Source: DASUTW01 sp035513995
Lineage (GTDB): Bacteria; Actinomycetota; UBA4738; CALAEC01
Length of the DNA stretch: 30,787 bases
Assembly (NCBI GenBank): GCA_035513995.1
Contig: DATKBL010000060.1
Location: 1-30,787 of the forward strand
Direction of reading: 5' to 3'
In this document: positions 21,875-29,860 of the stretch, piece by piece
Position numbering within the stretch: the first letter of the stretch is position 1
Layout: the number at the start of each line of letters is the position of its first letter
The notes under the pieces: model-generated
Database searches by the model: none
Told to the model about the DNA's origin: nothing
What the model saw: the letters and a program-made list of their open reading frames with translations, nothing else
Position numbers and translations under genes: made by a program

Positions 21875-22321
21875 ATGAAGGTGCACGAGCTCGGTCATCT
21901 CGTCCTCTACGTCCGCGATCTCGAGCGATCGGTCCAGTTCTACGGCGACGTGCTGGGGTGGGGCGAGGTCGGGAGGTTCGGCAGCCAGGGCGCGGCCTTC
22001 TCGTCGGGGCGCACCCACCACGAGCTGCTGCTCCTCGAGGTGGGGGAGGACGCGACCCCGATCCCCCAGGGCCCTCGCGTGGGGATGTACCACTTCGGCC
22101 TGAAGGTCGGGACGACCGACGACGAGCTGCGGGAGGCGGTCGCGGCGCTGGAGGCGGCGGGGGTCCCCGTCCTCGGGATGGCCGACCACGTCGTGACGCA
22201 CAGCCTGTACATCGCCGACCCCGACGGGAACGAGATCGAGCTGTACATCGACGTCCAGCCCGAGACCTGGCGCGACGACCCCTCGGCCATCATGAGCCCG
22301 CCCCGGCCGCTCCGTCTGTGA
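21875..22321 (+). CDS. VOC (glyoxalase/extradiol dioxygenase superfamily) protein
   Basis: A 148-residue protein of two beta-alpha-beta-beta-beta units. Candidate metal ligands are H8 (ELGHLVLYV), H73 (MYHFGLKV) and E122 (NEIELYID), matching the two-histidine, one-glutamate set of extradiol-type dioxygenases and relatives. The repeated halves begin HLVLYVRDLERSVQFYGDVL and HFGLKV. DPDGNEIELY is a strong family marker. It could be a small dioxygenase-like enzyme, a glyoxalase or a resistance protein. A GAAAGGGG RBS precedes the ATG. Confidence 0.85.
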   Translation: MKVHELGHLVLYVRDLERSVQFYGDVLGWGEVGRFGSQGAAFSSGRTHHELLLLEVGEDATPIPQGPRVGMYHFGLKVGTTDDELREAVAALEAAGVPVLGMADHVVTHSLYIADPDGNEIELYIDVQPETWRDDPSAIMSPPRPLRL

Positions 22322-22335
22322 CCGCCCGGCTCTGG

Positions 22336-22341
22336 TAGCCT
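22336..22341 (+). promoter_or_regulatory. -10 box upstream of aminotransferase gene
   Basis: TAGCCT, followed by a leader of about 25 nt containing GAGGAGGAAG before the TTG start. Confidence 0.35.
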
Positions 22342-22373
22342 CCGGACGGCGTCACGAGCGAGGAGGAAGCGAG

Positions 22374-23696
22374 TTGGGCACGATCAACCTGGTCACCGAG
22401 ATCCCCGGCCCGAAGTCCCGCGCGCTGATCGACCGCAAGGAGCGGGTGGTCGCCGAGGCGTTCGACCTGCACCTCCCCGGCTTCATCGAGGAGGGGCGCG
22501 GCGCGTCGTTCACCGACGTCGACGGCAACACGTTCCTGGACTTCGCCGGCGGGCTCGGCGCCCTGCTCACCGGCCACTCGCACCCGAAGATCGTCGAGGC
22601 GGCCCGCGCCCAGCTCGAGCGGTTCTCGCACACGGATTTCACGGTCGTGCCCTACGAGTCGTGGGTGGAGCTTGCCGAGCGGCTGGTAGCCGCGGTCGGC
22701 GGCGGCGACATGAAGGCGGGGTTCTTCAACTCTGGGGCCGAGGCCGTGGAGAACGCCGTAAAGATCGCGCGGCGGGCGACCGGACGCTCGGCGGTGATCG
22801 CGTTCGAGGGCGCCTTCCACGGACGGACGATGATGGCGATGACGCTCACCAGCCGCCACGCGCCGTACAAGACCGGGTTCGGGCCGTTCGCCCCCGAGGT
22901 CTACCGGGTCCCGTTCCCGTACGCGTATCGGAGCCCCGATCCCGACAACGCCGGAGCGCTGGCGCTCGAGGCCTTCGAGCGCGCGCTCACGACCCAGGTC
23001 GACCCCGATACGGTCGCGGCCGTGATCATCGAGCCGGTGCTCGGCGAGGGCGGGTTCGTCCCGGTGACGCCGGACTTCCTCCCCGGGCTTGCCCAGACCT
23101 GCAAGCGCCACGGGATCCTCCTGATCGCGGACGAGGTCCAGACCGGATGCGGCCGCACCGGCAGCTTCCTCGCCGTGGAGCAGTTCGGCGTGGAGCCCGA
23201 CCTGATCACGCTGGCCAAGGCGATGGGCTCGGGCTACCCGATCTCGGCGGTCGTGGGCCGGACCGAGGTCATGGACGGCCCCGGCCCCTCCGAGATCGGC
23301 GGCACCTACATCGGGAACCCCATCGCGTGCGCGGCGGCGAACGCCACGCTCCAGGTGGTCGAGGAGGAGGGGCTCGTCGAGCGAGCGCAGGTGGTGGGGA
23401 AGACGATCCGGGCCGCCTGGGAGGACATCGCGCGCGACGTGCCCGAGATCGGCGACATCCGCGGGCTGGGGGCGATGATCGGCGTCGAGATGGTCAAGGA
23501 CCCGGAGACGAAGGAGCCGGCCAGGGACCTCGTGGGCGCGATCATCGGGGAGGCGATGGGGCGCGGCCTCCTCGCCGTCAACTGCGGCATCTATAAGAAC
23601 GTCCTCCGGCACCTCGTCCCGCTCGTGATCTCCGACGAGGAGCTCGACGAGGGCCTGGAGGTCCTCGCGGAGTCGGTGACCGCGGCCCGCGGCTAG
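22374..23696 (+). CDS. gabT: 4-aminobutyrate aminotransferase-type class III aminotransferase
   Basis: A 440-residue PLP enzyme moving an omega-amino group to 2-oxoglutarate. Landmarks are NSGAEAVENA (119-128), FHGRT, DEVQTG (253-258) and the PLP lysine K282 in LAKAMGSGYPIS. GGTYIGNPIACAAA follows. The TTG start is supported by the GGAGGAAG RBS and by the family N-terminus. GABA transaminase is the closest pattern, though other omega-amino acids (beta-alanine, ornithine, putrescine) cannot be excluded. No succinate-semialdehyde dehydrogenase gene is adjacent. Its stop shares CTAG with the convergent PGRP-RTX gene. Confidence 0.88.
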   Translation: MGTINLVTEIPGPKSRALIDRKERVVAEAFDLHLPGFIEEGRGASFTDVDGNTFLDFAGGLGALLTGHSHPKIVEAARAQLERFSHTDFTVVPYESWVELAERLVAAVGGGDMKAGFFNSGAEAVENAVKIARRATGRSAVIAFEGAFHGRTMMAMTLTSRHAPYKTGFGPFAPEVYRVPFPYAYRSPDPDNAGALALEAFERALTTQVDPDTVAAVIIEPVLGEGGFVPVTPDFLPGLAQTCKRHGILLIADEVQTGCGRTGSFLAVEQFGVEPDLITLAKAMGSGYPISAVVGRTEVMDGPGPSEIGGTYIGNPIACAAANATLQVVEEEGLVERAQVVGKTIRAAWEDIARDVPEIGDIRGLGAMIGVEMVKDPETKEPARDLVGAIIGEAMGRGLLAVNCGIYKNVLRHLVPLVISDEELDEGLEVLAESVTAARG

Positions 23697-26164
23697 CGGC
23701 GCTGCTCGACCCTGCGCACGGCGTCGACGGGATCGACGAAGGCCGTGTCGACCCCGCCTCCGCCGTCCACCACGTCTCGCCTCTTGTCCTTGGCGCGGAT
23801 CGTGTCCTTCCCGCCGCCTCCTCGGAGGTCGTCGTGTCCGGGGCCGCCGACCAGCACGTCGTGCCCACCTCGGCCCTCGATAAGGTCGGGGCCGCCCAGC
23901 CCGACGAGGCGATTGGCGGATGCGTCGCCCCGGAGTGTGTCCCCGAATCGGGTGCCCACCGCGTTCTCGATCCCTCCGAGCGTGTCCGTCCCCTCGCCCT
24001 CGCCCGTCCCCTGGGCGAGGTCGACCGTCACCGGCCCTTCGGCCGCTCCGTAGTGCACCGTGTCGGAGCCGCCGTTCCCGCGGATCGTGTCGTCGTCCGG
24101 CCCACCCCGGAAGAGGTCGGCGCCGGGGCCGCCCTCGAGGAGGTCGGCCCCGGCGCCCCCCAGCAGGCTGTCGTCCCCGGCGCCTCCCGCGAGGTGGTTG
24201 GCCTGCGCGTCGCCGATCAGCGTGTCATCCTGCGGGGATCCGACGACGTTCGTGATGCCGGTGAGCGTGTCGTCGCCCTCGCCGGTGGCCGTCCCCTCGG
24301 CGAGGTCCACGCGGACGGCCGATTCGGACCTCGCGTAGCTCGCGGTGTCGATCCCGCCGCCTCCGTCGAGCTCGTCGTTGCCGGGCCCGCCGTGGAGCAC
24401 GTCGGCGTTCGTGCCTCCCGCCAGAGAGTCGTTCCCCGGCCCGCCGAGGAGGACGTCCGCCCCTGTGCCGCCGTCGAGCGTGTCGGCCCCGGCGCCTCCG
24501 ATCAGGATGTCCTGTCCTGGGCCCCCGATCAGGGTGTCGTTCCCTCCGAAGCCGATCAGGATGTCGTTCCCTCCGCCCCCATCGAGGACGTCGGCCTGGC
24601 CGTTCAGCCCGCAGAGGACCTCGTCGGCGTCCGTGCCCACGACCATCGGGCTCGAGGGCGTGGCCGTGAGATCGCACGCGCCGATCAGCGAGGTCTCGAA
24701 CACGGCCGGTCGCGCCTGGGCCGGGCCGTCTCTCGCCGCCAGCGTGACGGTGTAGGCGTCCTCCCCCACGGGGCCGCTGTCGTCGAACCCGTCCCACGTG
24801 ACGTCGATCTTCTGGCCGGTCCCCGACCACGAGCGGACCATCGCGCCGTCGCCGTCGACGATCTCCACGGTCCAGGCCAGCGCGGAGGAGAGCTTCGCCT
24901 GGTAGCGCACGACCCCCTGCCCGAGGTCGATCGCCGACGCGCTGGCCCGGGCGTTCCAGATCTTGGGGAGGCCGATGCTCCTGGCGTCCCTGCGGATCGC
25001 GGGGAGCTTCCGGAACAGGCGGTCGCCGGGGCACGTGGTGTAACCGGTCTCCCGGTGGCCCGAGATCACCGGCAGGCGAACCTCCTCGCCCGCCTCGTAC
25101 TTCTGGTTGGAGCCGCCCGCCGAGACCATGGTGGTGCGGCCCTTCGGGTTGAGGTGCGCGACGTCGAGCCGCCAGGCAAGCAGCCGCTTCAGGGCGCGGA
25201 TCGAGGTCTTCGGCGGCTCGGTGCCGGTGAAGTCCCCGACCAGCGCGACCCCGGTGCTCCCCGTGTTGAAGCCCATCGCGTGGCCGCCGATCACCGGCTC
25301 GGTCATCCCGCCGAAGCGCCCCTCGTAGATGCGGCCGAACCGATCCACGAGGAAGTTGTAGGCGATGTCGCAGTAGCCCCGGCCGATCGTGTGGTACGAG
25401 TAGATCCCGCGGATCACGTCGTCGGCCTGGTCGGGCGTGTAGGTGTTGCCGCTGGCGGTGTGGTGGACGTAGGCCATCTTGAGCGCGGGCGCGTAGTCGG
25501 GCCCGCAGTTCCGCAGGCTCTCGTTGGCTCCCCAGCCGTTCCGCCGGATGATCGCCGGGCGGGGGGCCGCCGCCTCGGCGCCCCCCGCGCTCCAGAGCCG
25601 GGCCAGGCCCTCGTTCAGGCCGGCGGCGATCGTTCCCAGGACCGAGCCCCCGTGCGCCGTCCCCGACGTGTTCAGGAACACGGCGCGCACGTCCCGCACC
25701 TCGGCGCCGGGGGAGAGCTCCAGGGCGAGGTCGACGCATCGCGTCTCGCCGGTCCAGATCAGCGGCGTGCCGGCGCGCGCGTCCTCCTCGGTGCCGGGGT
25801 CGGGGGAGTGGTCGGGGTCGCCGCCGGTCCGGAACGCCCTCCGCTCGCCGCCGTCGTCCCGCCAGAGCAGGCTCACAGGGACCGCCTCGTCGCCCTCCTG
25901 TTCCCACGTCAGACCGACAGCCGTGAAGGCGAAGCCGGCGCAGACCTCGTGCCGAGGGGTCCACGCAGCGCGCGAGGCGCTCAGCTCGTTGCCGGAGGCG
26001 AGCAGGGGGCCGCCGGCGAGGTCCGCCGCCACGATCGGCACGGTGCGCACGACGGTCTCGGGCGGACCGCCCGTCCCGCCCGCGGGCGGGAGGAGGCCCA
26101 GGGCGAACCCCGTCGCGACGAGCGCGACGATCGCGATGCGGATGGAGGGTGGGCGTGTGCTCAT
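23693..26164 (-). CDS. Secreted PGRP-type N-acetylmuramoyl-L-alanine amidase with RTX repeats
   Basis: An 823-residue exported protein. A Sec signal peptide (~1-30) is followed by a beta-rich domain (~35-190). A PGRP/Amidase_2 domain (~203-395) has zinc-ligand candidates H234/H235 (VHHTAS), H370 (SGHRETG) and C378 (TTCPGD), and the typical YNFLVDRFGRIYEGR and GGHAMGFN blocks. A FlgD-like Ig segment (~425-478, ending GEDAYTVTLAARD) leads into RTX nonapeptide repeats (~511-815, GGxGNDxL type) that bind calcium. It should cut the bond between muramic acid and the stem peptide. The RTX part suggests folding outside the cell in calcium. No type I secretion genes are nearby, and the N-terminal signal peptide argues for Sec export. 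The closest 3' neighbour is gabT, convergent and sharing CTAG. Confidence 0.85.
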   Translation of the reverse strand: MSTRPPSIRIAIVALVATGFALGLLPPAGGTGGPPETVVRTVPIVAADLAGGPLLASGNELSASRAAWTPRHEVCAGFAFTAVGLTWEQEGDEAVPVSLLWRDDGGERRAFRTGGDPDHSPDPGTEEDARAGTPLIWTGETRCVDLALELSPGAEVRDVRAVFLNTSGTAHGGSVLGTIAAGLNEGLARLWSAGGAEAAAPRPAIIRRNGWGANESLRNCGPDYAPALKMAYVHHTASGNTYTPDQADDVIRGIYSYHTIGRGYCDIAYNFLVDRFGRIYEGRFGGMTEPVIGGHAMGFNTGSTGVALVGDFTGTEPPKTSIRALKRLLAWRLDVAHLNPKGRTTMVSAGGSNQKYEAGEEVRLPVISGHRETGYTTCPGDRLFRKLPAIRRDARSIGLPKIWNARASASAIDLGQGVVRYQAKLSSALAWTVEIVDGDGAMVRSWSGTGQKIDVTWDGFDDSGPVGEDAYTVTLAARDGPAQARPAVFETSLIGACDLTATPSSPMVVGTDADEVLCGLNGQADVLDGGGGNDILIGFGGNDTLIGGPGQDILIGGAGADTLDGGTGADVLLGGPGNDSLAGGTNADVLHGGPGNDELDGGGGIDTASYARSESAVRVDLAEGTATGEGDDTLTGITNVVGSPQDDTLIGDAQANHLAGGAGDDSLLGGAGADLLEGGPGADLFRGGPDDDTIRGNGGSDTVHYGAAEGPVTVDLAQGTGEGEGTDTLGGIENAVGTRFGDTLRGDASANRLVGLGGPDLIEGRGGHDVLVGGPGHDDLRGGGGKDTIRAKDKRRDVVDGGGGVDTAFVDPVDAVRRVEQRR
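23722..24634 (-). repeat. RTX (GGxGxDxLx) nonapeptide repeat region
   Basis: Codons for residues ~511-815 of the amidase. There are three blocks: a long run of regular repeats (NDILIGFGGNDTLIGGPG, then GADTLDGGTGADVLLGG), and two shorter blocks separated by linkers containing VRVDLAEGTATGEG and VTVDLAQGTGEGEG. The two linkers are similar to each other, as are the following TGITNVVGSPQDDTL and GGIENAVGTRFGDTL, which points to internal duplication of a repeat-plus-linker unit. Confidence 0.85.
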
Positions 26165-26271
26165 GGGGTCCCAACTAAGGGTGTCGTCCCCACCTATCTC
26201 ACGCTTGAGCCCGTATGTGAAGCCCCCCCGGAAATCGCTCTCGCCTCCCCGGTCGGGGCGGGTTCCGGTCA

Positions 26272-26277
26272 TACAAT
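26272..26277 (+). promoter_or_regulatory. -10 box upstream of coiled-coil protein gene
   Basis: TACAAT ends 11 nt before ATG 26289, so the untranslated leader would be only a few bases. No Shine-Dalgarno sequence and no clear -35. Confidence 0.45.
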
Positions 26278-26288
26278 CCGGGCGAGCC

Positions 26289-27131
26289 ATGGAGGACGAC
26301 CAGCTCTTCGAGCTTCCCGACGACCCCGAGCCTCGCGAAGGGAGCGGGTACGGCGAGTTCCAGCAGATCGAGCGCGAGCTCGACCGGCGGCTCGCCACGA
26401 TCCCCGCGGAGCTCTCCGACGTCTTCGGCCTTCGGGTCCGGGCGGCCCTCGACGCCGTCCACGACCGCACGGCCGGCAGCCTCGAGGGGCTCCGGGCCAG
26501 CGTGGCGGGGGTCGAGGAGCGCCTCACCGCCCACCTCACGGTGATCGCCGAGCTGCTCGAGCAGTCGCCGCTCGCCGTGCGCGACGCGGTCCGAGGGGCG
26601 TCGGCCGCGATCCGCGGCGACCTCGAGGTCGTCCAGACGCTCCCACAGCACGTGGCCCGGGCGCTCCAGGTGATGCGCGACGCCGTCTCCGAGATCGCCG
26701 GGACCGAGGAGGCCGTCGGACGCCAGCTCGAGGCGCTGACCGAGGCCGTGGGCACGATCCGGTCCGACGTGGCCGCGCTCGCTGATCGCGTCGACCAGCG
26801 GATCGCCCGGATGGACGCCGTCTCCGGCGTGCTCGAGTCGCTGGGGGAGAAGCGTGGCTTCAAGGACCTGATCCGGAGCGAGCGCAAGGCCGTCCAGCAG
26901 CAGGAGGGGTTCGTCAAGGAACTGACGACGCTGGGCGAGAAGCTCTCGGGTCAGCTCGCCCAGCTCTCCGTCCGCGTCGAGCACCTCACCGAGCGGGTGG
27001 GGAAAGCCGAGACCGCGACGCGCGGGGCCGAGCAGCTCGGGGCGACCCTCGAGGAGATGCGGACGCGGTTCGCCCGGGCCCTCGACGAGCTCCGCCATCG
27101 CGTGGGGCAGCTCCCGCCACCTCCCACCTGA
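26289..27131 (+). CDS. Coiled-coil protein, unknown
   Basis: A 280-residue protein with an acidic N-terminus (MEDDQLFELPDDPEPREGSG) followed by nearly continuous amphipathic helix from ~25 to ~270. Segments such as LTEAVGTIRSDVAALADRVD and LSGQLAQLSVRVEHLTERVG show heptad spacing. The C-terminus is proline-rich (QLPPPPT). It contains no cysteine, signal peptide or membrane helix. It resembles structural or scaffold coiled coils but no family was recognised. It may be a cytoplasmic organiser. It is divergent from the PGRP-RTX amidase gene and 65 nt upstream of the citE-like gene, which has its own -10 box and RBS. Confidence 0.65.
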   Translation: MEDDQLFELPDDPEPREGSGYGEFQQIERELDRRLATIPAELSDVFGLRVRAALDAVHDRTAGSLEGLRASVAGVEERLTAHLTVIAELLEQSPLAVRDAVRGASAAIRGDLEVVQTLPQHVARALQVMRDAVSEIAGTEEAVGRQLEALTEAVGTIRSDVAALADRVDQRIARMDAVSGVLESLGEKRGFKDLIRSERKAVQQQEGFVKELTTLGEKLSGQLAQLSVRVEHLTERVGKAETATRGAEQLGATLEEMRTRFARALDELRHRVGQLPPPPT

Positions 27132-27160
27132 GCGTCTGGGCGTCTCGCGACCCGGGCGGC

Positions 27161-27166
27161 TACCAT
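27161..27166 (+). promoter_or_regulatory. -10 box upstream of the citE-like operon
   Basis: TACCAT, followed by a leader of about 24 nt that contains AGGAGG (27182-27187), 9 nt before ATG 27197. Confidence 0.4.
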
Positions 27167-27196
27167 GAGCCCGTCCCGGACAGGAGGAACCGGCGC

Positions 27197-28159
27197 ATGA
27201 CCCAGCGCGTCACCCGGCCCCGTCGGTCGTGTCTTGCGGTGCCGGGGAGCAGCCCCAAGATGCTCGCCAAGGCGGCGGGGCTCCCCGCGGACCAGGTGTT
27301 CCTCGACCTCGAGGACGCCGTCGCCCCCGACGCCAAGGAGGGGGCCAGGGGCAACATCGTCGAGGCGCTGAAGACCGGCGACTTCGCAGGCAAGACCGTG
27401 GCCGTCCGCGTGAACGGCGTCGACACGCGCTGGTGCGCCAAGGACGTGATCACGGTGGTCGAGGGCGCCGCCGAGCACCTCGACTGCATCATGGTCCCCA
27501 AGGTTGCGCGCGCCTCCGACGTGCAATTCGTGGCCGACCTCCTCCGGATGCTCGAGGAAGAGATGGGTCTCGAGGAGCGGATCGGCCTGGAGCTCCAGAT
27601 CGAGACCGCCACCGGGCTGACCAACATCGATGAGATCGCCACCGCCTCGGACCGCGCCGAGACGCTGATCTTCGGCCCGGCCGACATGAGCGCCAGCCTG
27701 GGGCTCCCCACCGTCACCGCGGGCCTCCCGATGCCCGGCTACCCGGGCGATCACTGGCACTACGTCTTGACCCACATCCTCATCGCGGCCCGGAACGCCG
27801 GGCTCCAGGCGATCGACGGCCCCTACCTCCTGATCAAGGACCTCGACGGCTTCCGCGAGATGGCGATGCGCGCCCGCGCCCTCGGCTACGACGGGAAGTG
27901 GGCCCTCCACCCGGGCCAGATCGATGTGCTCAACGAGGTTTTCGCCCCGACGCAAGAGGAGTACGACAAGGCGGCGGCCATGCTCGAGGCCTACCGCCAC
28001 GCCACCGAGGTCGAGGCCACCGGCGCGGTGATGTTCGGGGCCGAGATGATCGACGAGGCCAGCCGCAAGATGGCCGAGCAGGTCGCCGAGCGCGGGCGCG
28101 CTGCTGGCCTCGAGGCCACGAAGACCTGGGACGACTTCAAGAAGGAGTGGGAGACGTGA
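27197..28159 (+). CDS. HpcH/HpaI-family acyl-CoA lyase (CitE-like)
   Basis: A 320-residue TIM-barrel lyase. The N-terminal RSCLAVPGSSPKMLAKA and FLDLEDAVAPDAKEGAR are the CitE/malyl-CoA lyase hallmarks. The CoA-site arginine R71 lies in VRVNGVD, and the magnesium ligands are E136 (LQIETATG) and D163 (GPADMSASLG). The C-terminus (~265-320) extends into a helical lid. No citrate-lyase partner subunits are present, so it is a stand-alone beta-hydroxyacyl-CoA lyase such as malyl-CoA or HMG-CoA type. The acyl-CoA dehydrogenase and MaoC neighbours match the mycobacterial Rv2498c-Rv2500c leucine-catabolism cluster, where the CitE protein was reported to act on a 3-hydroxy-3-methylglutaryl-CoA isomer. 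That role here is inferred. Confidence 0.87.
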   Translation: MTQRVTRPRRSCLAVPGSSPKMLAKAAGLPADQVFLDLEDAVAPDAKEGARGNIVEALKTGDFAGKTVAVRVNGVDTRWCAKDVITVVEGAAEHLDCIMVPKVARASDVQFVADLLRMLEEEMGLEERIGLELQIETATGLTNIDEIATASDRAETLIFGPADMSASLGLPTVTAGLPMPGYPGDHWHYVLTHILIAARNAGLQAIDGPYLLIKDLDGFREMAMRARALGYDGKWALHPGQIDVLNEVFAPTQEEYDKAAAMLEAYRHATEVEATGAVMFGAEMIDEASRKMAEQVAERGRAAGLEATKTWDDFKKEWET

Positions 28160-29325
28160 TCGAGCTCAGCGAGGACCAGGAAGCGGTCGTCAAGGCGGTC
28201 CGGGAGTTCGTGGAGCAGGAGGTTTTCCCGATCGCTGACGAGATGGAGCACAGGGATGAGTTCCCGGAGAAGATCGTCGAGCAGCTCAAGGAGATGGGGA
28301 TGTTCGGGCTGACCATCCCCGAGGAGCACGGCGGGGCGGGGATGAACGTCATGACCTACGCCCTCGTCGTGGCCGAGCTGTCCCGCGGGTGGATGTCGAT
28401 CTCGGGCATCCTCAACACGCACTTCATGGCCGCCTACCTCCTGAACCGTCACGGCACCGACGAGCAGAAGGAGCGCTGGCTCCCGAGGATGTCGACCGGC
28501 GAGCTCCGCGCGGCGTACTCGATGTCCGAGGCCGGCGCCGGCTCCGACGTGCAGGCGATCCAGACGAAGGCCGAACGCGACGGCGACGACTACGTCGTGA
28601 ACGGCAGCAAGATGTGGGTGACGAACGGGCTGCGCGCCGGTCTCGTGGTGACCCTGGTCAAGACCGACCCCGAGGCCGATCCTCCCTCGAAGGGCATGTC
28701 GCTCCTCTACATCGAGAAGGAGCCGGGCGCGAGCGAGTTCGAGGGCATCACGGTGCCGCCCAACATCCCGAAGATGGGCTACAAGGGCGTGGAGACGACC
28801 GAGCTCGTCTTCGAGAACCACCGCGTGCCCGCGAGCAACCTTCTCGGCGAGGAGGAGGGCAAGGGCTTCTACCAGGTGATGGACGGCATCGAGGTCGGTC
28901 GGGTCAACGTCGCCGGCCGCGCGGTCGGCCTGGCCACCCGCGCGTTCGAGGAGGCGATCAGGTACGCGCAGGAGCGAGAGGCCTTCGGCAAGCCCATCGC
29001 CCACCACCAGGCGATCCAGTTCAAGCTGGCGCAGATGGGGACGAAGCTCGAGGCCGCGAAGCTGATGCTGCTCTCGGCCGCGCAGAAGAAGGCGTCGGGC
29101 GAGCGCAGCGACCTCGAGGCGGGCATGGCCAAGTTCTTCTGCTCGGAGGCGTGCAAGGAGATCGTCGAGGACGCCCTGCGGATCCACGGCGGGTACGGCT
29201 ACTCGGCCGAGTACACGGTCGAGCGCCTCTACCGCGAGGCGCCGTTCCTGCTGATCGGCGAGGGCACAAGCGAGATCCAGCAGATGATCATCGGCCGCCA
29301 GCTCCTCGAGCGCCACAAGGTCTAG
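28156..29325 (+). CDS. Acyl-CoA dehydrogenase
   Basis: A 389-residue FAD-dependent dehydrogenase introducing the alpha-beta double bond of an acyl-CoA. The FAD and substrate loops (AYSMSEAGAGSDVQAIQT, then MWVTNGLRAG), REAFGKPIAHHQAIQFKLA and IHGGYGYSAEYTVERLYREA are all present. The catalytic glutamate is E369 in GEGTSEIQ, in the position used by short- and branched-chain enzymes. GTG overlaps the lyase stop (GTGA). Similar to FadE19-type enzymes by context, so a branched-chain acyl-CoA such as isovaleryl- or 2-methylbutyryl-CoA is the likely substrate, but sequence alone does not prove it. Confidence 0.92.
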   Translation: MIELSEDQEAVVKAVREFVEQEVFPIADEMEHRDEFPEKIVEQLKEMGMFGLTIPEEHGGAGMNVMTYALVVAELSRGWMSISGILNTHFMAAYLLNRHGTDEQKERWLPRMSTGELRAAYSMSEAGAGSDVQAIQTKAERDGDDYVVNGSKMWVTNGLRAGLVVTLVKTDPEADPPSKGMSLLYIEKEPGASEFEGITVPPNIPKMGYKGVETTELVFENHRVPASNLLGEEEGKGFYQVMDGIEVGRVNVAGRAVGLATRAFEEAIRYAQEREAFGKPIAHHQAIQFKLAQMGTKLEAAKLMLLSAAQKKASGERSDLEAGMAKFFCSEACKEIVEDALRIHGGYGYSAEYTVERLYREAPFLLIGEGTSEIQQMIIGRQLLERHKV

Positions 29326-29335
29326 GGGGTCGACG

Positions 29336-29854
29336 ATGGGTGAAGCGAGGGAGTTCGGGCGGTACTTCGACGACTTCGAGGTGGGCGACGTCTACAAGCA
29401 CTGGCCGGGCAAGACGATCACCGAGTACGACGACCACCTCTTCTGCATGATCACGATGAACCACCACCCCCTGCACACGAACGCGCACTACGCCGAGGAG
29501 GCCACGCAGTTCAAGCGCAACGTCGTCGTGGGCAACCTCGTGTACTCGCTGGCCCTCGGGATGAGCGTCCCCGACGTCAGCGGGAAGGCCATTGCCAACC
29601 TCGAGGTGGAGTCGCTGAAGCACGCGGCGCCGATGTTCCACGGGGACACGCTCTACGCGGAGACGACCGTCCTCGACAAGAAGGAGTCGAGCTCGAAGCC
29701 CGACCGGGGCGTCGTCACCGTCGAGACCCGCGGCTACAACCAGGAGGGGGTCGAGGTCCTCTTCTTCCGCCGCAAGGTCCTGATCCCGAAGCGGGGGACC
29801 GTGTCCGAGCAGCCGGGGCGGCCCGGGTGGGACGTCAAGGAGGCGAAGGCGTAG
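29336..29854 (+). CDS. MaoC-family acyl-CoA hydratase
   Basis: A 172-residue hot-dog-fold protein. FDDFEVGDVYKHWPGKTITEYDDH is interrupted by the active-site helix ITMNHHPLHTN, then HYAEEATQFKRNVVVGNLV. Classical R-hydratases have GDxNPxH; here the aspartate position reads Asn (N-H-H-P-L-H), as in the mesaconyl-CoA hydratase / Rv2499c-like branch, which keeps the histidine. It lies 10 nt after the acyl-CoA dehydrogenase in the same operon. It probably hydrates an unsaturated branched or dicarboxylic acyl-CoA that the CitE-like lyase could then split. Confidence 0.88.
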   Translation: MGEAREFGRYFDDFEVGDVYKHWPGKTITEYDDHLFCMITMNHHPLHTNAHYAEEATQFKRNVVVGNLVYSLALGMSVPDVSGKAIANLEVESLKHAAPMFHGDTLYAETTVLDKKESSSKPDRGVVTVETRGYNQEGVEVLFFRRKVLIPKRGTVSEQPGRPGWDVKEAKA

Positions 29855-29860
29855 GAGCCC

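Noticed and set aside
23722..24634. Possible CRISPR or tandem DNA repeat
   Set aside because: The periodicity is 27 bases with many substitutions and follows the RTX nonapeptide; there are no constant repeats with unique spacers.
23834..26785. Plus-strand frame of 983 codons opposite the amidase
   Set aside because: Shadow of the RTX and amidase codons. The sequence is repetitive Val/Arg/Ala with no domain, and it crosses the start region of the coiled-coil gene.
26165..26917. N-terminal extension of the amidase frame
   Set aside because: It overlaps the coiled-coil gene in antisense, and a good signal peptide starts at ATG 26164.
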